Origin: Cladorhizidae sp. MBARI D1340-BT2
Taxonomy: Eukaryota; Porifera; Demospongiae; Poecilosclerida; Cladorhizidae
Reading direction: 5' to 3'
NCBI GenBank assembly: GCA_028752905.1
Contig: JAQNBH010000003.1
Span: 5,512,204-5,576,203 of the forward strand
Length of the DNA: 64,000 bases
In this document: one piece after another, positions 55,235-64,000 of the stretch
How positions within the stretch are numbered: position 1 is the stretch's first letter
Layout of the letters: each line of letters begins with the position of its first letter
Notes under the pieces: generated by a model
Database searches by the model: none
What the model was told of the DNA's origin: nothing
The model's input: only the letters and a program-made list of their open reading frames with translations
Made by a program: the position numbers and the translations under genes

Positions 55235-55470
55235 CCCTGGGGTAGGTGCTGAATATCAATTTTCTTCCCTTAGAGGATGTTATCATTAGGTTCTGGGGTG
55301 CTGAAAATCAACTTTCTTCCGTCATACCATAGGCTTAGAGGATGTTTTCATTAGGCTCTGGGGTGGCTGCTGAATATCAATTTTCTTCCATCATACCTTA
55401 GAGGATGTTTTCATTGGGCTCAGGGGTGCTGAAAATCAATTGTTTTCCGTCATTTCTTAGAGAAAGGATC
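55235..55470. repeat. Tandem repeat of about 60-75 bp
   Basis: Four imperfect copies containing tcattaggctctggggtg and gctgaatatcaattttcttc with gaggatgtt. Confidence 0.85.
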
Positions 55471-55754
55471 CTCTTGCGACACATGCTAATATCGTCTGTC
55501 TAGCACTTTCCTATCTGGAGCCACATGTGCAGCTGCTGCAAATTCAAGTAGCAGATTTCGAGGTAACCCCATTTCAGTTGCAGCTAACTTGAGCTTGGTT
55601 GTACACATTTTAGTATATCAAAAGATAGCACACAGAGGGACCTTTGAGCTAAATATCTAGTTCAGTGTGCAGGATTTGTGGAGCTCCAAAGTCGTGTATA
55701 ACCTCATAAAGTTATTTTCTCCATAAAACCATGCAACCTTAATTATACATCGTG

Positions 55755-56412
55755 TGCATTACCAGGCTACAAGTAGGTCATTACCAGGCTATAAGTAGGT
55801 CGTTACCAGGCAACAAGTAGGTCGTTACCAGGCTACAAGTAGGTCGTTACCAGGCTACAAGTAGGTCATTACCAGGCTACAAGTAGGTCATTATCAGGCT
55901 ACAAGTAGGTTGTTACCAGGCTACACGTTACGAGGCTACAAGTAGGTCGTTACCAAGCTACAAGTAGGTCATTACCGGGCTACAAGTAGGTTGTTACCAA
56001 GGTACAAGTAGGTCGTTACCAGGCTACAAGTAGGTTGTTACCAGGCTACAAGTAGGTCACTACCAGGCTACAAGTAGGTCGTTACCAGGCTAAAAGTAGG
56101 TGTTACCAGGCTATAAGTAGGTCGTTACCAGGCTACAAGTAGGTCATTACCAGGCTACAAGTAGGTCATTACCAGGTTACAAGTAGGTCGTTACCAGGCC
56201 ACAAGTAGGTCATTACCAGGCTACAAGTAGGTCATTACCAGGCTACAAGTAGGTCGTTACCAGGCTACAAGTAGTTGTTACCAGGCTACAAGTAGGTCGT
56301 TACCAGGCTACAAGTAGGTCATTACCAGGCTACAAGTAGGTCATTACCAGGCTACAAGTAGGTCATTACCAGGCTACAAGTAGGTGTAAAATCTTATTAC
56401 CAGGCTACAAAC
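55755..56412. repeat. 22-bp minisatellite
   Basis: About 30 copies of ggctacaagtaggtcattac plus ca, with variants (cgttacc, tgttacc) and one deleted block at about 55,925. Confidence 0.95.
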
Positions 56413-56816
56413 AGACATGCCATGAAAGTTTATGTTACACAGAGTAACTAGATAGCTAAATAGCTGACACAATAATCTAAACATGCATAACGTCATGCGA
56501 GTTAGTGTAACACATCCATGCTAAGTGCTTGGTTAGCTTTCACATAAACAACACTGTTAGGTGTGGATGAAGTTAACAAGTGAATTAGTCTGTATATATA
56601 TATTATGATACATGACACTGTACTTGTCAAACAAATCCCATTTCAATAGTTCATTACCAATTAGCACCAAGTGTTTAGTGTCTTTTTAAAGACTTGTATT
56701 GTAGTGGGAACAGTTCCATCCACAGGACTCCATTTTATAATCACATGTCTTGTGACTTTAGGATTTGTTTTGAAAAAAAAAAATCTCTAATGAAACTGCC
56801 TTTGTTTTGTTACGAG

Positions 56817-56902
56817 AGGATACTTTACCGAATTTCAGATCGATTCCCTCTCCGTGGGGAGAACATGTGACAGGACTGCACAGCTCCTCATCTCGCAGCC
56901 CG
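56817..56902 (+). CDS. ITFG2-like exon (internal)
   Basis: Between an AG (tacgag) and GTATGT donor the plus strand reads GYFTEFQIDSLSVGRTCD then RTAQLLISQPG. This resembles the VDSLSV...LMVSQPG segment of ITFG2, the KICSTOR subunit that links GATOR1 to lysosomes in amino-acid sensing by TORC1. It ends with one overhanging base. An exon needed to bridge to 57,154 was not found, so either an exon was missed or this copy is decayed. Confidence 0.5.
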
Positions 56903-57153
56903 GTATGTTCCGCTCACCTGCCGGCAAAAACAAGAGCTGGAGGTGGAGGAAGAAGAACACACTGTAAAGATGTTAAGGTTAGCAAAGCAAAGTTGTTTGT
57001 ACTGCACAGATATTTTCACTAAATATGGAGAGTTTTGTATCATCTGTTGCAGTGGACATCAAAGTAGAGTTATTATCATGTAGCCCATTCGTTGTTGTTT
57101 ATTGTGGCCTATGTGTTGTTGTTGGTGTTTGATACGTGTATATTATTACCTAG

Positions 57154-57326
57154 AAGATGTCCCACTGGACTTTATCTTGGCGATGTGGTTGGTTTCACCC
57201 AGCGCAGGAACCCAACCTCTTCCACAGAAGTGGTAGGTGGGATTATCGACCAATCGGAATGTGCCACCTGTGAAGGTGCAAAGGAACAAACTCCGAGCAA
57301 CATTGTGGCCCTCTGCACAATTGATG
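57154..57326 (+). CDS. ITFG2-like exon ending ALCTIDG
   Basis: An acceptor (ttacctag) and a GTAAGA donor bound a 173-nt exon reading RCPTGLYLGDVVGFTQRRNP, TSSTEVVGGIIDQSE and KEQTPSNIVALCTIDG. The ALCT-DG end is a marker of ITFG2. It leaves one base, which the exon at 58,609 completes to Gly. The longer open frame through 57,823 is intronic repeat read-through. Confidence 0.6.
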
Positions 57327-58608
57327 GTAAGAGTGGGTGTGGCTTCATGGCTTCATATGGTCTCAAGTTTTGTGCGATGATTCCCACTTGTACTAGCCCT
57401 CTTGCTCTCCTATCTTTGCCACCAACCCTAGCCCTAGCTCTTGCCCTCCTATCTCTGCCGCCAATCCTAGCCCTAGCTCTTGCCCTCCTATCTCTGCCGC
57501 CAACGCTAGCCCTAGCTCTTGACTTCCTATCTCTGCCGCCAACCCTAGCCCTAGCTCTTGCTCTCCTCTCGCTGTCGTCAAACCTAGTCCTAGATCTTGC
57601 CCTCCTATGTATCTCTGTTGCCGACCCTAGCCTTCCACCACCTCTTGTCCTATTGCCAACTCTTGCCCTCCTATCTATAACACCAACCCTAGCCTTATCC
57701 TCAAGCCTGGACCTTGCCCTTGCCCTTGCCTTAGCCACCATAACCTATGTAGCCATACAGTCCTTGCAATCAGAAAGAAGACCAGAAACTAATATACTGC
57801 AGACTATGATCAACAAGTGGTAAAGGGTCATGACACTAAACTGCCAATCAACACATGGTAAAGGGTTACGACTGAAAAAACACAAACACCCACGATGCTG
57901 AGGAATGCTAACGTGTTGTATTGCTAGATGTTTCAGGAGTGTGTAGATGGCAGAAAGCACATGTTATGAGGAGGTAAGGTCGTAGAGAAGAGAAAATGGT
58001 ACAATGACAAACCTCTATGAACAGAGTGGGAGGAGTCCAGGCCAGTTGTTTCTTGCCCAGGGAACTCTCTCAGTATGTATTGCATACTATACTTGTCATT
58101 CAAATCATCGCTACCTTATAAATCTAGAATCCTTCGTTGATGATACATTTTCACACTAAAAAATCTGCTGGGTGGGGGGGCCCGATTTTGATTGAACAAC
58201 AGAAAGCAAGAAAGTAAGGGTGTGTACAAGCTATTGCTTGATTGTGCACACCAGAGACTGAGGATAAGAGAATCTAGTGTGGAGAGGTCAACTGGCTGGA
58301 GTAGCAATCCCATACTCTTTGGAACTGCCGTACTACGAGGCCAAGAAATCTGGGGCCCAGTTATATAGCAGGAGTTCATGAACAGCTTCTTCAACTAAAA
58401 AATAATGGCCCACACGGAATAATCTCATGCGGATTACTGGGAACCTTTACACGTGAAGCATTCCAGAAAGAAGGTAAATGTCAGTGTTTCTCCTCCTACT
58501 CTGTCATCCATCTTACCTCCCCTCCCCCTCCTCCCCCCCCCCCCCCCCCCCCCTTCATGTTGTCCACCCTCCTCCCCCCCTCCGTCCCCGTGTCCTGTCT
58601 CCCACCAG
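57327..58608 (+). other. Intron of the ITFG2-like gene
   Basis: Contains the 39-bp repeat, two inverted copies of the repeat seen at 29,745-29,965 (57,800-57,870), and a long C run (58,531-58,552) forming the pyrimidine tract before the next acceptor. Confidence 0.5.
57400..57740. repeat. 39-bp tandem repeat in the ITFG2-like intron
   Basis: Copies of ctagccctagctcttgccct plus cctatctctgccgccaa. Both strands stay open: plus gives Leu/Ala-rich, minus gives GGRDRRARARARV repeats. Taken as a non-coding minisatellite because it lies inside a phase-consistent intron. Confidence 0.8.
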
Positions 58609-58697
58609 GAGTGGTATGCCTACTGAGGGACAGAGAGAAGCAATGGGAGCTGCAGGTGGACCACAGCTTGTTCGCCATGGGCAAACTGGATGTGACT
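58609..58697 (+). CDS. ITFG2-like exon with QVDHSLFA-KLDVT
   Basis: Strong acceptor (cctgtctcccaccag) and GTAAGC donor. The phase set by the previous exon gives GVVCLLRDREKQWELQVDHS then LFAMGKLDVT, closely matching the QVDHQLFA...KLDVTG block of ITFG2. Three exons with consistent similarity support the gene. Downstream exons (the WDGQTYIID-type segment) were not found before 59,500, so the gene may be truncated or its later exons too diverged. Confidence 0.65.
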
Positions 58698-58699
58698 GT

Positions 58700-59475
58700 A
58701 AGCACACATGCACTGGATACCAACAGGTAACACTGCACACTCCATTATGCATGCATATCAATCGTACCAATTTTGGCTTAAAAGTTATAATCTACCAACA
58801 ACTTGAAACCTTGCCTCTTAATGCTAACTCTACTAGGCATGACAGGACCTGAGAAACAATGGTTCATAATGTACATTTCACCTGTCTGACTCCTTCTTGT
58901 CGCAATTTCAACCTCATTCTCAGGACTGTAGGCAAATACCTCTCTGATTCGGTCGAAGGTCATATGAAAAGTTGTACGTCTAGTCACGTGCTAACTGTAT
59001 GCTGCCAGTGGTCGATGTCCTGCTTTGCTAGTTCAGAGTTGAACGAATTCGTAATCGACCACGAGTGATTTCGTTGGCCCAAGCCAACCCAAGAAGCCAA
59101 GTCAAGAAGCCAAGCAGAGAGAGTGTAAGTATGGGAATGAAGAGGCATTGGTTCCAAGAGCAAGAAGGGAACTTGCTTTGCTCACTGAGGCATTTGCAAG
59201 GTTGAGTTCAGCATTGTCCACCACACTGGGCTGGCAACACTTGAGTCCTGATAAGCACCAAGAGAATGTGAACAGTGCTAGTAGCTGCCATTCCCTGGCA
59301 AGATATTTTCTACTGGAGGAGGATCCAATCTCAAGAGCAGAATCCTCTTTGCTAACTTTATTGTTGAGTACAACTAGTCCTTCTCAATGGCCGATCACCT
59401 GAACTCTGTCATGTTTATAGCAGTAAAATTGCCCAAGAATTTTGCTCTGCACGTACTAAAACTACATGTATGCAT
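58700..59475. other. Unassigned sequence
   Basis: Short open frames on both strands (for example minus 58,987-58,778) without recognisable motifs; no feature supported. Confidence 0.35.
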
Positions 59476-59479
59476 AATC

Positions 59480-60372
59480 AAAGGGGATTTGTGTGTACAT
59501 ATTTGTCGGAACCCATTTTTGAATTGTGTGAGATAGCCTTTTTTCAACACTCTGCGATGAGGGGTAACCATAGAACTCTGCTACGCTGGTGTATGTGTGG
59601 AATGATTGCCGAGAAGAACCCGTTACAATTTTTTAGGTGTGCCTATTGGTCAGATAATGCCGAGAGAATATTAATTCATCATTGGCTTTCCAAGAGAGTG
59701 CCATGCTCGAATGTTGTCGGGTTCGAATCGCACACAACCACTGCAGTGATGGGAAGGCACCGCTCTGTTCTGTCCGGAGTGAAACTTAAGCAGCCTTTGG
59801 TGTATTATCTCGGATGTGTTGGCCATCTAGCAAATCTCTGCCTTGTAGCTGGTGTAAAGGATAATGCCAATATATGTGGATGACTTCTCTGTTGATCTTT
59901 ACTACTGTTTTGCAAAGAGTGCAAAACGCAAGGAACAGTACCAAGAATTTCAAGAACTTCAACGCAAAGGAGGTGAAGATTATCAAACATCACAAAACGC
60001 ATTGGCTTATTCTGGATGGAACAGGGGACCGAGTGCATGACTAATGGGATGCTACTTACGCATACTTCCACAAGGAAGCTGAGACTGATAATTCTGTTTG
60101 AGTAGCGAGGTAGCACAGTCATCCAAAGAGCCATCGTCTTTCTTCCCCCCCCCCCCCCCCCGAGTAGCTTTCAGTCTAGTTCACCAATGCTGTCAGTTCT
60201 TTGAGGATGAAGTGAAGTGGCTGCTGAAAGAGTATTTTCCTGCAAGGTTCCTCATTATCAAATCTGTCAGGTTAGCTGGCGACGATCTCACCAAAGTTAA
60301 CCTCGATGGTTCCGGAATACAATTGGATTCAAGTATTGGACACAAGATGTGGACATTAATTAGTGAAGTTCC
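59480..60372 (+). pseudogene. hAT-type transposase fragment, unit B
   Basis: CEIAFFQHSAMRGNHRTLLR, RHRSVLSGVKLKQPLVYYLG, CVGHLANLCLVAGVKD and VDDFSVDLYYCFAK (frame change at about 59,880), then after a C run CQFFEDEVKWLLKEYFPARF and DDLTKVNLDGSGIQLDSS. Collinear with unit A 29,975-30,855. Confidence 0.65.
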
Positions 60373-60380
60373 AGTAAAAT

Positions 60381-61083
<703 letters not shown>

Positions 61084-61134
61084 CTATAAAAAAAAATTAT
61101 AAAAAAATAAAAAAATATATATATTAATTTGTTT

Positions 61135-61554
61135 TAACAATGTACGAGGTTTCTGTTTTCTGTATAGCTGTACCAGCAATGGTCACAAACAACTTCTCTT
61201 TCAGCGATCACGTTCTAGATGATCTAGTGTTTCCATGTTAGAGAACCAGCCTAGTGTTTCTGCAGTTCCAGTGCTTGGCTTAGCCGACCATTATACTGCA
61301 GCTATGCCAGAGTGTAGCAATTGATCAGTTCGAAGATGAAGTGTTGGATTACACACTGATATCACCTGTGACATGCAGCCAACTTGTGCAAAAGCAACCT
61401 GGAGAACCATAAACTAAGAGTGGAGAAGTACGAACACGCGTGTGATGGAAACGCCAGCTCTCTTAATCCCACTAGTCTGGCAAAATGCTTGCTAGCCTTG
61501 CCATACTCCAATGCAGACAATATTCAGTGACTGGTGTTAGGTGATGGGAAGACC
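61135..61554. other. Shared block, no gene
   Basis: Collinear with 31,610-32,028. Confidence 0.4.
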
Positions 61555-61855
61555 ACTTAGTGTGTCCTGTTAGCTTGACTTAGTGTGCCCTGTTAGTTGA
61601 ACTTAGTGTGCCCTGTTAGCTTAACTTAGTGTGTCCTGTTAGTTTCACATAGTGTGTCCTGTTACTTTCACTTAGTGTGTCCTGTTAGCTTCACTTAGTG
61701 TGTCCTGTTAGCTTCATTAGTGTGTCCTGATAGCTTAACTTAGTGTGTCCAGTTATCTTAACTTAGTGTGTCCTGTTAGTTTCACTTAGTGTGTCCTGTT
61801 AGTTTCACTTAGTGTGCCCTGTTAGTTTCACTTAGTGTGTCCTGTTAGCTTGCAG
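61555..61855. repeat. 21-22 bp minisatellite, unit B
   Basis: About fourteen copies of cttagtgtgtcctgttagct. Confidence 0.95.
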
Positions 61856-62039
61856 ATTTGATGTGACTTGTATTGCGATTTTCATACTATAGAAATGCTG
61901 AAAGATGCCAAGCAGGCCACATCAGAGTTCAGCTAGCATGCTCTGACACACAAACAATGGTTGTGTGTCACAAACTTGCTACTCTTTTAATGTGAACATC
62001 ACTCCTTCTGTGCTATATCTGTCCCTCCCTCTGGATAGG

Positions 62040-62180
62040 TTGACAGGTGTACTCTCTTCCACCTTCTCTTGCCTCCATCTTTATCATCATTCTCCTCTCC
62101 TCTCTCTCTTTTCTTATTTCTCCTCTGTTCCACCTTCCCTTCCTTCTTCTTTCCTCCATATTCATCATCATTCTCCCCCC
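62040..62180. repeat. CT-rich tract, unit B
   Basis: Shorter counterpart of 32,340-32,740; open frames here are compositional. Confidence 0.8.
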
Positions 62181-62184
62181 CCTT

Positions 62185-63480
62185 CGTTGAGCCAATTATG
62201 AGTGTCAATTATTTTTAATTTTGCCTGAGGAGAACTCGTACATACAGTAACTGCAGTGTTTGTTTTACGAGTTAATGTCAAGGGGCAAATCAGGGTTCAT
62301 GAAATATTGGGGGGAAGAGAAAAACAGATCCCAGCCAGGGGGGAGGAAGGTGAGTGGATGCCCCCTCCATAATCTCCTCCCTTCTTTCCTTCCCAAGAGA
62401 AACTATCGTATATTAGGTGATAATGATTTTTAAATCCATTATTGTTTGTACGAAGGGCTGTTCTACATGAAAGTGGTTTCCTATGCAGGCTGCTTGTTCA
62501 ATATTGTCTGCAGCGTGTCATGGCTAGGCAGGTGTAGGTGTGTCATATGTGGGTGTGGTAGGTGTGATGGATGTAAGCATGGTAGAGATGATGTGTGAGC
62601 ATGGCGGGTGTTAGCGTAGAGGACTTGGTGAGGGACAACCGTCAGTGTACCATCAAAGCTGGTTGTTGAGCAGGTATGTGAAGCGCATCGGGAATTAAAC
62701 TCCGCATAGGTTGGACCACTTTTCTTTTTAATGGCAGAGTGTAAAACCTCCCCACCTCCTACACACAAGAATAAAAAATAAGAATAATAAAATAAATAAT
62801 AAATAAATAAATAATAAACAATAAACAAATAATAATAAAGAAATAAATAATAAACAACTAAATCTAAATAAATAATATTATTAATAGACTAATGCTGAAG
62901 TTTCTTCTGGCAGCTTCAGGGGGCGGGGCTCGTGCTGGTTTAGCATCATCTTTGGGCTTGCACATAGACAATGACACCGTCAGAGTGGCTACTGGCCTCA
63001 GTCTAGTCGTCTGTGCAGACCACCACTCAGGGGATCGATTAGCTGTCCCTTTGACTTAGCTTGTCAAAAATGAAAGCAAAGAGACTGTACCCATGCAGAC
63101 CACAAACAGTTATACACCCCTTTACCATATTCATCAATCAGCGAGTTCTGTGTTTAGTTTATATGATTCTAAATGGTAAAGTTTTATCTAACTAGATGTG
63201 GTCTACATAGGTACATTCTTCTTCATTATGACAGGTCCATCATATGCAGTTTGCAGTTCTGTTCCTTATAAAGTAAGCATCCCTTACAAACTTTTTAAGA
63301 ATACATTGCTCGTTTTAGCCTCTATTTGTTAAACCTCGGTTGATCGTCACTCCTGTCTCTTCCCCCTCAAAAGTCAGCGTTTCATTCCTTACTGCTCACT
63401 AGACAAATCTATAAATGTGAAGTCCACATATGCCACTCTCCAGACTGGGCTTTGTAATGCTCAATTGTTTGACGTTCCCT
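62185..63480. other. Unit B-specific sequence, no gene recognised
   Basis: A stretch absent from unit A between the CT-rich tract and the ggagatccttacctggcaat segment. Includes AT-rich aataaat runs (62,770-62,880). Nothing recognised. Confidence 0.4.
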
Positions 63481-63486
63481 TTTAGC

Positions 63487-64000
63487 TGGAGATCCTTACC
63501 TGGCAATCCTTACCTATGAGAAATTGATTAAGTCGGTGCCGAGCATTACTCGTTAAGCAGCTGCTCGTATTAAGCGGCCATTTTTTGACTGATGCTATAG
63601 GGACCCAGATCAACCAGTTTCTATGGCAACTAGTAAACATTCACTATATTCAAGTTTTGTTTGCTTTTGTCAGTTGTTTAATGTACTATGTATGGGTTTT
63701 TATTTGATGCATTATGTATGAGGTTATTTGATGTATTATGTATGAGGTTATTTTATTATTATTATAACATATGATACACATGATAAACAGGTACACATGA
63801 TAAACAGGCAGATAAACAGGCAATATCAGAGTCCATTCACACCTAATTAAGTATAATAATAATGATAAATAATAGGTATGCATGAGGTTGTTATTATGCA
63901 TGAGGTTGTTACTTGATGTATTATGTATGACGTTGTTATTTGATGCATTATGTATGAGGTTGTTATTTGATGTATTATGTATGAGTATTATATATGTATG
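63487..64000. repeat. Unit B copy of the 33,295 segment and 27-bp minisatellite
   Basis: ggagatccttacctggcaat then repeats of atgtattatgtatgaggttg, continuing past the window edge. Confidence 0.85.

Noticed and set aside
57092..57823. 243-codon ORF as one gene
   Set aside because: Its first part contains an exon with an ITFG2-like end and a GTAAGA donor; the remainder is an intronic 39-bp repeat.
62481..62828. 115-codon minus-strand ORF
   Set aside because: Begins in AT-rich aataaat repeat and shows no family motif; no counterpart in unit A.

Overview
The window is eukaryotic and almost certainly from an invertebrate animal. It is AT-rich, intron-bearing and packed with simple repeats, minisatellites and several classes of transposon. 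The style (many 'tagctagc' runs, short GT-AG introns) and the divergent but recognisable animal genes would fit an early-branching metazoan such as a demosponge. The species cannot be fixed from sequence alone.

The framework is a tandem duplication of roughly 37-38 kb: unit A (about 1-33,600) and unit B (about 36,770-64,000, still running at the window end). By eye the matching blocks are 671-1,449/38,529-39,322; 2,774-6,582/39,323-42,898; 8,668-10,062/42,895-44,252; 11,539-12,480/44,245-45,235; 12,473-13,448/47,078-48,030; 19,219-19,495/48,027-48,290; 19,625-21,752/49,530-51,695; 28,153-29,740/51,800-53,130; and 29,965-33,590/59,515-63,770.

Each unit carries, on the minus strand, a PRDM9 (Meisetz)-like gene. 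A CxxC/CxxH knuckle plus the first half of a PR/SET domain is on one exon and the second half of SET on the next. An intron made almost wholly of a 25-bp minisatellite follows, then one last exon with a proximal zinc finger and a C2H2 array. Only unit B has the zinc-finger exon inside the window (36,042-36,766); that of unit A would lie left of base 1. The splice phases join SET exon 2 to the finger exon in frame.

Mobile elements punctuate the units, and the other unit often supplies the empty site. Unit A alone carries a TTAA-flanked element with a fold-back core (1,454-2,773), a decayed piggyBac (6,583-8,667), a hAT (10,063-11,538), a near-intact Ty3/gypsy-type LTR element with integrase upstream of reverse transcriptase (13,449-19,218, Gmr1-like order), and a third gypsy relic (about 21,753-27,985). 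Nested in that relic is a short non-autonomous relative of the first gypsy with apparently identical LTRs (22,451-26,189). Unit B alone has a non-LTR LINE (45,236-47,077). Older relics shared by both units are a TTF/DUF4371-type hAT pseudogene, a gypsy gag-protease fragment and a second hAT fragment.

Other host-gene traces are a BPHL-like alpha/beta hydrolase, broken differently in the two units, and three exons resembling the KICSTOR subunit ITFG2 on the plus strand at 56,817-58,697. Most remaining sequence is minisatellite, microsatellite and dispersed repeat. The PRDM9-like pair is the most interesting content; the second is the gypsy family with its fresh deletion derivative.
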